64,000 bases of DNA from an uncultured Lachnospiraceae bacterium (GTDB lineage Bacteria; Bacillota; Clostridia; Lachnospirales; Lachnospiraceae): contig CAJUTU010000001.1 in NCBI GenBank assembly GCA_910589385.1, positions 228,887-292,886 on the forward strand. The letters run 5' to 3'. Positions within the stretch are counted from its first letter, which is position 1. Each line of letters opens with the position of its first letter. The notes below the pieces were generated by a model that saw nothing but the letters and a program-made list of their open reading frames with translations, made no database searches and had not been told where the DNA came from. Below are positions 43,487 to 52,581 of this stretch, in pieces. A program made the position numbers and the translations under genes.

Positions 43487-43906
43487 ATGGCAAATATACA
43501 GCTTGCGGACAATTTAAAAAGATATCGGGAATATTATGGCTTTACTCAGCAGACCTTAGCAGACAAGATTAATATCTCCCGTCAGGCATACTCTAATTAT
43601 GAAACAGGAAAGAGGGCTCCTGATATGGGGTTATTAACCAGACTGTGCGATATATATTCTATCTCTCTGGATCAATTGGTACGGCAGCCTTTTTCCTATG
43701 AGATCAAAGAATCTACAGTCCCCTACCAAGTCTGCTATAGACAAGATTCCGATGATACCCTTTATCTGACAGACGAAGAAATTCATTTTGTACTGGAATA
43801 CCGTGGCGCAGAATGGGAACGGCGGCATCTGATCTCTTATGTACTCCAGCATACGAATAATACACACGGACATACCGTTGCTCCACCGCCGCCTGAATCA
43901 GAATGA
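43487..43906 (+). CDS. XRE-family transcriptional regulator
   Basis: A 139-residue DNA-binding protein. The N-terminal HTH_3 domain (about 8-62) reads LKRYREYYGFTQQTLADKI and ISRQAYSNYETGKRAPD. The remaining 75 residues show no known sensor domain. GGAGG precedes the ATG. The leader of about 110 bases holds the inverted repeat at 43385-43416. Target genes are unknown. Confidence 0.9.
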   Translation: MANIQLADNLKRYREYYGFTQQTLADKINISRQAYSNYETGKRAPDMGLLTRLCDIYSISLDQLVRQPFSYEIKESTVPYQVCYRQDSDDTLYLTDEEIHFVLEYRGAEWERRHLISYVLQHTNNTHGHTVAPPPPESE

Positions 43907-43959
43907 CGGTCACGCCTATAAAAACTGCTGCTGGCAGCTTTTGTGCATACTACGGCATT

Positions 43960-43989
43960 AAAAAACAGCCCGAAACCGGACTGTTTTTC
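43960..43989. terminator. Bidirectional terminator
   Basis: AAAAAACAGCCCG and CGGACTGTTTTT form an imperfect stem with AAAC in the loop and T runs on both strands. It separates the convergent XRE gene (+) and the phosphomutase/homoserine-kinase-like gene (-). Confidence 0.82.
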
Positions 43990-43998
43990 TTATGCTCT

Positions 43999-45207
43999 TT
44001 ATTCCTGCTCAAACAGATGTTTTATTAATGTATGCCCTTTTTCTACCATGATACCGCTTTTTTGTCCCTCTTTCTCATTATAGCAGGAGAAAGGACTATC
44101 CTGTTCATTGGCGCTATCGTATAGAAGATAGGGAACCGGATCGGAAACATGGGTGCGCACCCGGATCGGAGTCGGATGATCCGGTAGCACCAGCATACGA
44201 AAATCTATACTTTTCTCCCGCAGCTTTTCTACAACCGGCCCGATCACCTGGGCATCAATCCGCTCAATCGCAGTGATCTTATTCTCAATACTTCCCTGAT
44301 GCCCCATCTCATCCGGCGCTTCAATATGGATATAGACAAAATCGTCTTCCCCACTAAGCGCCTCTGCCGCTGCTTCTCCTTTTCCCGTATAATTGGTATC
44401 CAAGCCGCCGTTTGCACCTTCCACGGTAATATTACGCAAGCCTGCTCCTACGGCGATTCCTTTCAGAAGATCCACAGCAGAGATCATGGCGCCTTTCAAG
44501 TGAAACTTCTCTTCAAAGGAGGACAGCGCAGGTCTTGTACCAGCCCCCCAAAACCATGCGGAATTGGCTGGATTAAGCCCCTGCTTTTTTCGATTTATAT
44601 TGATAGGGTGCTTAGACAAAATATCGTAACTCTTCACCATCATTTCCCGGAGCACCGCATCCTGCGGCAGATACTCCCCGATTCGGCGTATCAGGATATC
44701 ATGCGGCGCTGTCAGTTCCACCGCCTGCCCATGTTTCCAGATCAACAGATGTCGGTAGCTAGTCCCGGTATAGAATTCATACCCTTCCCGCTCCAGACCT
44801 TCCTTCAATGCTTTGACAAGCACCGCCGCATCCTCTGTGCTGATCTCCCCGGAACTATGGTCAATGATCCTGCGTTCTTCGTAAGTCTCTTCCTCCTCCG
44901 ATAATGTCACGATATTGCACCTGAATGACACATCATCACTCTCCATATCAACACCGATACTCAAAGCTTCAAGAGGTGAACGCCCTGTATAATATTTTTC
45001 GGGATCATACCCGATGACTGACAGGTTCGCCGTATCACTGCCCGGAGCCATTCCTTCCGGCACAGTCCGCACCATACCAATCTCGGATCTGGACGCCAGC
45101 CAGTCCATATTCGGCGTCTCCGCCGCTTCTAACGGAGTCTTTCCACCCAGCTCTTCCAGAGGTTCATCTGCCATCCCGTCACATAATACGATCAAATATT
45201 TTTTCAT
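43999..45207 (-). CDS. Alkaline-phosphatase-fold enzyme: phosphoglycerate mutase-like, proposed homoserine kinase
   Basis: A 402-residue protein of the cofactor-independent phosphoglycerate mutase (ApgM) family. Metal and nucleophile motifs are present: VLCDGMADEP at the start, the nucleophile Ser in APGSDTANLS, HIEAPDEMGH and LPDHPTPI. A subfamily next to hom and thrC genes has been proposed to act as a non-orthologous homoserine kinase. Here it lies 23 bases downstream of homoserine dehydrogenase, so that role is favoured; mutase activity cannot be excluded. No thrB or thrC is seen in the window. Confidence 0.88.
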   Translation of the reverse strand: MKKYLIVLCDGMADEPLEELGGKTPLEAAETPNMDWLASRSEIGMVRTVPEGMAPGSDTANLSVIGYDPEKYYTGRSPLEALSIGVDMESDDVSFRCNIVTLSEEEETYEERRIIDHSSGEISTEDAAVLVKALKEGLEREGYEFYTGTSYRHLLIWKHGQAVELTAPHDILIRRIGEYLPQDAVLREMMVKSYDILSKHPININRKKQGLNPANSAWFWGAGTRPALSSFEEKFHLKGAMISAVDLLKGIAVGAGLRNITVEGANGGLDTNYTGKGEAAAEALSGEDDFVYIHIEAPDEMGHQGSIENKITAIERIDAQVIGPVVEKLREKSIDFRMLVLPDHPTPIRVRTHVSDPVPYLLYDSANEQDSPFSCYNEKEGQKSGIMVEKGHTLIKHLFEQE

Positions 45208-45230
45208 CTTTCATTTTGTCCTTTACTGTC

Positions 45231-46448
45231 TTACCCTTCCACACGAATCCTGTGGAGAATGGCCGGAAATTCCTTTGCGTTTTCCTCATATTCCCGCTCG
45301 GTAAGTACGCCAGTTAAAAAGCCGAATTCCCCTTCCAGGCCTTTTGCCCTTACAATCTCTATCGGGCCGAATTTACTTTCCAGATGTGCTTTCAAAGCTT
45401 CCGGCTCTCCCGAAATCCGGACGAAAAACCGCTTGCTTGTATCCGCAAATGGAAGAAGTTCTAATTTATCGCTCTTCCACATGGTCATAATATTCCTGTG
45501 GAGATGCTTTGCCTCATCCACTACGTCTGCAACCACTGCGCTTGCGGTCGGGAGCTTGCCTGCGCCGCTGCCGTAGAACATAGCGTCGCCCAGCACGTTT
45601 CCATGGACAAAAATCGCGTTGAATACATCATTGACACTGTAAAGCGGATGCTCTTTCTTCAATAAATAAGGCGCTACCATTGCCTGCAGATGATCTCCCT
45701 GCCTCTTACTGGATGCCAGCAGCTTAATGGTCATTTCCATGGCTTTGGCATACATCATATCTTCTTTTGTAATCTTTGTGATGCCCTCTGTGTATATATC
45801 TTCAAAATCTACCTGCTGCCCAGAAATCAGGGAAGACAAAATTGCAATCTTACGGCAGGCATCATGCCCTTCCACGTCTGCCTCCGGATTACGCTCCGCA
45901 TATCCCTTATCCTGCGCCTCTTTGAGCACCACATCATAGTCAGAACCTTCATAGAACATCTTTGTCATCATGTAGTTGGTGGTTCCGTTCAAGATTCCGG
46001 TGATCTCCTCGATCTCATCTGCCGTCATAGAAGAATTCAGCGGACGGATGATCGGAATCCCGCCGCCCACGCTGGCTTCAAACAGGAAATTGATATTCTG
46101 CTCCCGCGCGATCGACAAAAGCTCCGCGCCATATTTTGCAACCAGAGCCTTATTCGACGTAGCCACGCTCTTTCCTGCTAACAGGCATCTCTTGACAAAT
46201 GTATATGCCGGCTCAATGCCGCCCATGACCTCGACTACGATCTGCACTTCCGGATCATTTACAATCACATCAAAATCATGGACAATCTTTTCCTGCACCG
46301 GGTCGCCCGAAAAATCCCGCAGGTCCAATACATATTTGATATTGAGTTCATCACCGATCCGCTGGTTGATGCGCGCGCCATTTGTATTGATCACTTCCAC
46401 AACGCCTGAACCAACCGTACCATATCCCATTACCGCTATATTTACCAT
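45231..46448 (-). CDS. hom: Homoserine dehydrogenase
   Basis: A 405-residue enzyme reducing aspartate semialdehyde to homoserine, for threonine and methionine synthesis. NAD(P) loop GYGTVGSGVVEV, the signature region with catalytic Lys and Asp AERNPEADVEGHDACRK (near 195-211), substrate loop GILNGTTNYM and a C-terminal ACT-like domain (about 345-400; FFVRISGEPEALKAHLESKF), probably for feedback control by threonine. It follows prfB by about 70 bases and precedes the proposed homoserine kinase. Confidence 0.95.
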   Translation of the reverse strand: MVNIAVMGYGTVGSGVVEVINTNGARINQRIGDELNIKYVLDLRDFSGDPVQEKIVHDFDVIVNDPEVQIVVEVMGGIEPAYTFVKRCLLAGKSVATSNKALVAKYGAELLSIAREQNINFLFEASVGGGIPIIRPLNSSMTADEIEEITGILNGTTNYMMTKMFYEGSDYDVVLKEAQDKGYAERNPEADVEGHDACRKIAILSSLISGQQVDFEDIYTEGITKITKEDMMYAKAMEMTIKLLASSKRQGDHLQAMVAPYLLKKEHPLYSVNDVFNAIFVHGNVLGDAMFYGSGAGKLPTASAVVADVVDEAKHLHRNIMTMWKSDKLELLPFADTSKRFFVRISGEPEALKAHLESKFGPIEIVRAKGLEGEFGFLTGVLTEREYEENAKEFPAILHRIRVEG

Positions 46449-46519
46449 CTTTTTCCCTCTTTCCTTCTTTCTGGCGCTTCACCAGAAAATACAAAGTTTC
46501 TCTCGAAATGCTTTCTTCC

Positions 46520-47633
46520 CTATCTCTGCCCTTCCGGAGCCGCACTTAAATATGCGTTGATAAATGGATCGATATTGCCGTCCATCACACTGTTCACATT
46601 GCTGATCTCTGCATTGGTCCGGTGGTCCTTCACCATCGTATAAGGCTGCATGACATAGGAACGGATCTGATTCCCAAATCCGATCTCCTTCACATCCCCG
46701 CGGATATCCGACATCTTATCCGCCTGTTCCTGCTGCTTCAGCACATACAGCTTGGATTTCAGCATCTGCATCGCCTTATCCTTGTTCATATGCTGGGAAC
46801 GCTCATTCTGGCACTGCACTACAATTCCGGTAGGCAGATGCGTAATCCGGATGGCCGACGAGGTTTTATTGATATGCTGTCCGCCTGCGCCGCTGGAACG
46901 GTAGGTATCAATACGCAGGTCGTCCTCATTGATCTCCACCTCAATATCATCCTCAATATCCGGGATCACATCGCAGGAAGAAAATGAAGTCTGGCGCTTC
47001 CCTGCCGCATTAAACGGAGATATCCGCACCAGTCTGTGGACTCCTTTTTCGGAACGCAGAAATCCGTAGGCATTTTCACCTGACACTTCAAAGGTCACCC
47101 CTTTGATCCCTGCCACATCTCCCTCCAGATAGTCCAGCACTTCCAGAGAAAAACCTTTCTTCTCCGCCCATCGGCTGTACATCCTGTAGAGCATCCCGGT
47201 CCAGTCGCAGGACTCTGTTCCGCCTGCCCCTGCATGGAGCGTTACAATGGCGTTGCTCTTATCGTACTCACCGGTTAAAAGCGTCTGGATCCGAAGCTCT
47301 TCAAATTCCGCCTTGAACCGCTCCAGGTCTTCCTGTATCTCCGCGATCGTATCTTCTTCCGGCTCTTCCTCGCTCATCTCGATCAAAAGCCCCAGATCCT
47401 CATGGTCTGTAAACAGCTTTTCAATCTGCTTCACAGAATCCTGCAGGCCTTTCAGCAGTTTCATCGTCTGCTGGGATTGCTCCGGCTGGTCCCAGAATCC
47501 CGGCTCTTCAATCCTTCTTTCCAGTTCCTCGATTCTTTCCTTCTTTGACGCTAAGTCAAAGTGAATCCCTCAAATCTTTCAGCGGTTCTTCATAGGCAAG
47601 TAAGCTTGCTTTTAATTCATCTAATAAAACCAC
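46520..47633 (-). CDS. prfB: Peptide chain release factor 2, with programmed +1 frameshift
   Basis: RF2 recognises UGA and UAA and triggers release. The protein of about 370 residues is encoded in two frames: 25 codons from a GTG at 47633 (VVLLDELKASLLAYEEPLKD) reach CTT TGA C, and a +1 shift there gives DLASKKERIEELERRI, joining the downstream frame. GGQ is in SSGAGGQHINKTSSAIR and the stop-recognition region in EVSGENAYG and ISPFNAAGKRQTSF. GAGGTGAT precedes the GTG. A gene call starting at the internal ATG (47464) would lose the N-terminal domain. secA is 92 bases upstream. Confidence 0.95.
47555..47575 (-). promoter_or_regulatory. Programmed frameshift site of prfB
   Basis: On the minus strand GAGGG is followed by ATTCA and the shift sequence CTTTGAC, with the in-frame TGA as codon 26 (47558-47556). 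This is the classic RF2 autoregulation: slow termination at TGA when RF2 is scarce allows the +1 shift. The Shine-Dalgarno-like GAGGG sits slightly farther from CTT than in Escherichia coli. Confidence 0.93.
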
Positions 47634-47725
47634 CTTGATCACCTCTTTCATTTTATAATATTTTTTTCATATAGGCCTCATCTGTATTTTTCCCCGTATT
47701 TATCGGGCAAGATCGATCTGGCCGC

Positions 47726-50296
47726 CTATTTTCTTCCACAGCATTGCTTATATTTCTTACCGCTTCCGCACGGGCATGGGTCATTCGGATACACCTTTTT
47801 CGTGTCACGGCGCTTCGGGGCACGCACGGCGCTCTCGTCCCTGTTGGTCCCGGTCACCTTGGCAACCTGCTCCCTCTCTACTTTCTGCTCCACGCGGACA
47901 TGGAACAGGGTCCGGATCGTAGTTTCCGCGATCGCGTTGGTCATAGAACCAAACATATCATAACCCATCATCTTATATTCCACAAGAGGATCCCGCTGTC
48001 CGTATGCCTGCAGCCCGATTCCCTGACGGAGCTGGTCCATATCGTCAATGTGGTCCATCCACCTTGCGTCAATGACTTTCAAAAGCACAACACGCTCTAA
48101 CTCTCGGATATGCTCTGCCTCCGGGAACTCTGCCTCTTTTGCTTCATATGCTTTTACTGCCTTTTCTTTCAGTAAATGCTTCAGTTCTTTCTGCTGCATG
48201 TCGCGGATCTCATTGACAGGAGGAAGTTCAAGCTGTGGGATGACCGCATGAAATGCAACTTCCATGCCAGTAATATCCCATTCCTCTGAATCCATTTCCG
48301 GGGACACGTACCGGTCCGCAGTATTTTCCACATATTCTGTGATCATATTGTATACGGTGTCGCGCATACTCTCACCGTCCAGCACCCGGCGGCGTTCTCC
48401 GTATATGATCTCTCTCTGCTCATTCATGACCTGGTCATATTCCAGCAGGTTCTTACGGATGCCGAAGTTGTTGCTCTCAATCTTCTTCTGCGCTTTCTCA
48501 ATCGCACCGGAAAGCATCTTATGCTCAATCTGTTCTCCGTCTTCCACTCCCAGAGTATTGAAAATGCCCATCAGCTTCTCTGAACCGAACAAGCGCATCA
48601 GATCATCCTCCAGGGAAATATAGAAACGGGATTCTCCCGGGTCGCCCTGGCGCCCGGAACGTCCTCTCAGCTGATTATCAATACGCCTGGACTCATGCCG
48701 CTCCGTACCGATGATCTTCAATCCGCCTGCCGCACGGGCTTCATCATCCAGCTTAATATCCGTACCACGGCCGGCCATATTGGTCGCAATGGTCACTGCA
48801 CCATGCAGTCCGGCATCCGCCACAATCTCTGCCTCCATCTCATGGAACTTGGCATTTAAGACGTTATGCTGGATGCCCTGCTTTTTCAGCATCTTGCTCA
48901 GCAGTTCGGAAACTTCGATCGTGATCGTACCCACCAGGACCGGCTGCCCGGTCGCATGCGCCCTTTTCACTTCTTCCACGACCGCGCGGTATTTTTCTTC
49001 CTTTGTCTTATAGACCGCATCATCCAGATCCACCCTCTGCACAGGTACATTGGTCGGGATCTCAATGACGTCCATCCCGTAAATATCCCGGAATTCCTTT
49101 TCCTCTGTAAGGGCAGTACCGGTCATACCGCTTTTCTTATCAAATTTATTGAACAGGTTCTGGAAAGTGATGGTCGCAAGAGTCTTGCTCTCCCTTCTGA
49201 CCTTCACATGTTCCTTCGCCTCGATTGCCTGATGGAGCCCGTCAGAATACCGGCGGCCCGGCATGATACGTCCGGTAAATTCATCTACGATCACAACCTC
49301 GCCTTCCGGAGTTACCACATAATCCTGATCCCGGAACATGAGGTTATGGGCACGCAACGCCAGGATGATGTTGTGCTGGATTTCCAGGTTGTCCGGGTCT
49401 GCCAGGTTTTCAAGATGGAAGAACTTTTCTACTTTCTTCACGCCGTCTTCTGTCAGATTGACGGATTTCTCTTTCTCATTGACAATATAGTCCCCGGTCT
49501 CCTCAATATCCTCGCCCATGATCGCATTCATCTTGGTAAATTCACCGCTTGCCTCGCCGCGTTCCAACTGCCTTGCCAGAATGTCGCAGGCTTCATACAG
49601 CTTCGTGGACTTTCCGCTCTGGCCGGAAATGATCAGCGGGGTCCTTGCCTCGTCGATCAATACGGAGTCCACCTCATCAATGATCGCATAGTGCAGCCCG
49701 CGCTGTACGAGCTGTTCTTTATAGATCACCATGTTATCACGCAGATAGTCAAAACCAAGTTCATTATTTGTCACATATGTGATATCACAATTATATGCCT
49801 TGCGGCGTTCGTCATTGTCCATGCTGTTCAGTACAACGCCGACCGTCAAGCCCAGAAATTCATGTACCTTTCCCATCCACTCCGCATCACGCTTCGCCAG
49901 ATAGTCATTGACTGTGACAATATGGACACCCTCTCCGGGCAATGCATTCAGATATGCCGGTAATGTGGATACAAGCGTCTTACCTTCACCGGTCCGCATC
50001 TCAGATATGCGCCCCTGATGCAGGATGATACCGCCGATCAGCTGTACCCGGTAATGCCGCATTCCCAGGCTTCTGACTGCCGCTTCCCGGACAGCTGCAA
50101 AAGCCTCAGGGAGAATGTCATCCAATGTCTCACCGTCATCCAGACGCTGCCGGAACTCTTTTGTCTTATCTCTGAGCTCCCCATCGCTGAGAGCCTGCAT
50201 CTCCGGCTCCAGCGCCTCAATCCGGTCTACGATCGGATAGATACGCTTCAGTTCATTTTCACTGTGCGTACCAAAAATTTTCTCTATCAAGCCCAT
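47726..50296 (-). CDS. secA: Preprotein translocase subunit SecA
   Basis: An 856-residue motor ATPase that drives proteins through SecYEG. Walker A MRTGEGKT, DEVDSVLIDEARTPLI (DEAD-type Walker B), the preprotein cross-linking domain (about 225-370), GTERHESRRIDNQLRGRSGRQGDPG (read in two parts, motif VI region), scaffold and wing domains, and a C-terminal SEC-C zinc motif CPCGSGKKYKQCCG. The ATG at 50296 gives the usual MGLIEKIFGTHSENELKRI start; an in-frame TTG three codons earlier is closer to AAGGAG and cannot be excluded. First gene of a likely secA-prfB-hom transcript. Confidence 0.97.
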   Translation of the reverse strand: MGLIEKIFGTHSENELKRIYPIVDRIEALEPEMQALSDGELRDKTKEFRQRLDDGETLDDILPEAFAAVREAAVRSLGMRHYRVQLIGGIILHQGRISEMRTGEGKTLVSTLPAYLNALPGEGVHIVTVNDYLAKRDAEWMGKVHEFLGLTVGVVLNSMDNDERRKAYNCDITYVTNNELGFDYLRDNMVIYKEQLVQRGLHYAIIDEVDSVLIDEARTPLIISGQSGKSTKLYEACDILARQLERGEASGEFTKMNAIMGEDIEETGDYIVNEKEKSVNLTEDGVKKVEKFFHLENLADPDNLEIQHNIILALRAHNLMFRDQDYVVTPEGEVVIVDEFTGRIMPGRRYSDGLHQAIEAKEHVKVRRESKTLATITFQNLFNKFDKKSGMTGTALTEEKEFRDIYGMDVIEIPTNVPVQRVDLDDAVYKTKEEKYRAVVEEVKRAHATGQPVLVGTITIEVSELLSKMLKKQGIQHNVLNAKFHEMEAEIVADAGLHGAVTIATNMAGRGTDIKLDDEARAAGGLKIIGTERHESRRIDNQLRGRSGRQGDPGESRFYISLEDDLMRLFGSEKLMGIFNTLGVEDGEQIEHKMLSGAIEKAQKKIESNNFGIRKNLLEYDQVMNEQREIIYGERRRVLDGESMRDTVYNMITEYVENTADRYVSPEMDSEEWDITGMEVAFHAVIPQLELPPVNEIRDMQQKELKHLLKEKAVKAYEAKEAEFPEAEHIRELERVVLLKVIDARWMDHIDDMDQLRQGIGLQAYGQRDPLVEYKMMGYDMFGSMTNAIAETTIRTLFHVRVEQKVEREQVAKVTGTNRDESAVRAPKRRDTKKVYPNDPCPCGSGKKYKQCCGRK

Positions 50297-50376
50297 AGTC
50301 TGCAATTAACTCCTTCTCCAGTTTATTACGAGTAACGGTCCTGCCGTGTCTCTTCGCAGCAGATATACGCATATAA

Positions 50377-50402
50377 GCCGCCCGGCGAATACGCTGGGCG
50401 GC
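50377..50402 (-). terminator. GC-rich hairpin after the second GHKL kinase gene
   Basis: GCCGCCC (50377-50383) pairs with GGGCGGC (50396-50402), 12-base loop. It lies 110 bases past the kinase stop and also downstream of the secA promoter start, so it could instead be a leader hairpin of secA mRNA. No strong T run. Confidence 0.45.
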
Positions 50403-50425
50403 AAGACCGCTGCCATTCAGATTCT

Positions 50426-50454
50426 ATTCTAACACTAACTCTTTCCAAATTCAA
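50426..50454 (-). promoter_or_regulatory. Promoter of secA
   Basis: On the minus strand TTGAAT (50454-50449) and TAGAAT (50431-50426) are 17 bases apart, with TG one base before the -10. The implied leader to the secA start is about 125 bases and includes the hairpin at 50377-50402. Confidence 0.65.
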
Positions 50455-50511
50455 CTGGTTCATAGTTTGTTAACAAAGTAGATTTCCTGCCCCACTGATG
50501 ATCCATCCTAT

Positions 50512-51825
50512 CTATGGAATCGGAAACAGTATTTTTACTTCAAACCAATTCTCGTTCAAGGCTGTGCGCACTGTACCGTCATATTTCCTCACCGTACTCT
50601 GGATACTTTTCATTCCATAGCCATGGAGACGCTTATCTTTCTTCGTGGTGATCGGCATCCCTTTCTTAAATTGGATCTGCTCTGTACAATAATTTTCTGT
50701 ACAGATCCGCAGCAGCTGTTTTTCCCTCACCACATAAAGCCGGATCAGGCGCATCCGCTCATCCGGAAGTTTTTCCACAGATTCTATGGCATTGTCCAGC
50801 ATATTTCCAAACAAAGCGCTGACATCCATGTCATCCATAAAAAAGAGAAGTTCTCCCTCCACCACGCATTTGAACTCGATCCCCTTGCCCTGGCAGGCCG
50901 TACTCTTACTGGTAAGTACTGCGTCTAATACTTTATTGCCTGTCTTATTCTGGGCTTCGTAAATCTTAATCTCACGCTCCATTTGTTCCAGATATTCCAC
51001 CGATCTTGGGGTATTCATTTCTGCTTTCAGCAGCGTGATCTGATGCTTCAGATCATGATATTTCTGGTTCACCATGTCTATATTATCCTGGGACATCTGA
51101 TAACTCTTATACTGCATTTCCATGATATTCTGCAGCGCGTCCCGTTCAAACCGCATCTGCATGGCACGTACCTGGATATGATACGCATACAGCAGGCAGA
51201 TCCCACAAAAATCTACCAGAGTGCGGATAATGAAAACATCCCGGCTCATAGCAGTTCCAAACAACCATTTAGGATCTAAATAGCTCATGTTGCTGACGCT
51301 GTATACCATGACTACAATGACCAATACACTCAACAGCTCGCGTCCTGTAATCTGAAGTTCTTCGATATCTTTCCTCAAATGCCGTTCTATACAATAGATC
51401 ACCGTAAACACGCCGCCATAGACCACCGCCAATTCCAGAATACGCCAAACCATCAGATAGCCGGCCGGAACATCCATGGAAAAATTATAGTAAACCTGCC
51501 AGCATAAGGACGCTCCAAATTCCGCATTGATCAAAACCGTTGCTCCGTAATATCCTGTTTCTTTCAAAGTAAAATCGCAGTTAAACCGTACATACAAGAG
51601 TACCGTAAATATAATGACCAGCATTGATGGAATAAACAGCCACTTCGCCACACCGTCTGTCCAGTACATAAACACCTGCAGCATTAGAAAGGAAACTACA
51701 TCTAATACGATCTGTCTCTTTTTCCGCGGTTTGTCATGGTAAATACAGATGATCACAAAAGCAGACAGCCAGTATGCAAATGCATAGTAATATCCCGGTG
51801 TATTCAGAACTTCTGCCCCATTCAT
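50512..51825 (-). CDS. GHKL-domain sensor histidine kinase (AgrC-like), copy 2
   Basis: A 437-residue sensor with six to seven N-terminal helices, the phospho-acceptor region YHDLKHQITLLKAEM, the linker YEAQNKTGNKVLD, N-box NMLDNAIE and G-box HGYGMKS. It is a paralogue of the kinase at 10591-11910, with the same domain plan and shared linker. The start at 51825 overlaps the regulator stop as ATGA and has GGAGA upstream; a GTG at 51831 is less likely. Ligand unknown; no peptide precursor gene is adjacent. Confidence 0.9.
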   Translation of the reverse strand: MNGAEVLNTPGYYYAFAYWLSAFVIICIYHDKPRKKRQIVLDVVSFLMLQVFMYWTDGVAKWLFIPSMLVIIFTVLLYVRFNCDFTLKETGYYGATVLINAEFGASLCWQVYYNFSMDVPAGYLMVWRILELAVVYGGVFTVIYCIERHLRKDIEELQITGRELLSVLVIVVMVYSVSNMSYLDPKWLFGTAMSRDVFIIRTLVDFCGICLLYAYHIQVRAMQMRFERDALQNIMEMQYKSYQMSQDNIDMVNQKYHDLKHQITLLKAEMNTPRSVEYLEQMEREIKIYEAQNKTGNKVLDAVLTSKSTACQGKGIEFKCVVEGELLFFMDDMDVSALFGNMLDNAIESVEKLPDERMRLIRLYVVREKQLLRICTENYCTEQIQFKKGMPITTKKDKRLHGYGMKSIQSTVRKYDGTVRTALNENWFEVKILFPIP

Positions 51826-52529
51826 CCCCACTCTCCATTCATGCGTACATTCAAAGCATCCAGAAATGCATTCCTTCTCCCCCGGCTCATAGCCAGGATA
51901 TCTCCATTTACCGTAAGGTCATTTCCCCGGTAATGTTCTACATAATCCAGATTCACCACGAAACTCCGGCTGCAGCTGAAAAACCGTTCATCCAATTGTC
52001 CCAAAGTATCCTTAAGCGTCCCTCTGGCTTCATAGATTCCATCAACAGTATGATACAATAGAAGATGATCCAGCACCTCCACATAGCAGATGCTGGAAAT
52101 ATCCAGCTTCATCTTCCCGCCCTTTGTAGCAACGACCACATATTTTTTCTCAGAATTCCCAATCCGTTTCAACGCCTTATTCATTGTCTCCGTGAATGAA
52201 AAATAAGAGATCGGTTTTAACATATAATCCAGTGCATTCACTTTATATCCCTGGATTGCATACTGAGGCATATTTGTGATAAAGATCAGCTCCACATCAG
52301 GATCTACCTCCCTGATCCGCTGCGCCGCGCTCATTCCATTCATGAAAGCCATCTCAATATCCAGCAAGATCAAGTCGTATTTTGCCGTATAATTTGTGGT
52401 GATATCTTCACCGTCAGAAAACTCTGTGATTTCAAACCGCTGCTGCATTTCGTCTTCATATTTTTTGAGACATTTTTTCAGCCGGGCCTTATCATGGGCG
52501 TCATCCTCTACAATCGCAATGTGTATCAT
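51822..52529 (-). CDS. LytTR-family response regulator (AgrA-like), copy 2
   Basis: A 235-residue regulator, the same length as the copy at 11912-12619. Receiver domain with VEDDAHDK, phospho-acceptor Asp in LILLDIEM (about residue 57) and LKPISYFSF; LytTR domain with CYVEVLDHLLLYHTVDG and FSCSRSFVVNLDYVEHY. First gene of the pair, behind GGGGG at 52535. The GH43 gene ends 53 bases upstream on the same strand, so read-through is possible. Confidence 0.92.
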   Translation of the reverse strand: MIHIAIVEDDAHDKARLKKCLKKYEDEMQQRFEITEFSDGEDITTNYTAKYDLILLDIEMAFMNGMSAAQRIREVDPDVELIFITNMPQYAIQGYKVNALDYMLKPISYFSFTETMNKALKRIGNSEKKYVVVATKGGKMKLDISSICYVEVLDHLLLYHTVDGIYEARGTLKDTLGQLDERFFSCSRSFVVNLDYVEHYRGNDLTVNGDILAMSRGRRNAFLDALNVRMNGEWG

Positions 52530-52581
52530 ATTTTAATCCCCCATATTTTAATAAGGAACTGTATGTAATGAACGAAACTAC

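Noticed and set aside
46520..47464. prfB as a 314-residue protein from the internal ATG at 47464
   Set aside because: Upstream codons in two frames match the RF2 N-terminus and join at CTTTGAC, so the gene starts at 47633.
48866..49963. 365-codon plus-strand frame opposite secA
   Set aside because: Antisense shadow of the highly conserved secA; no ribosome site or family features.
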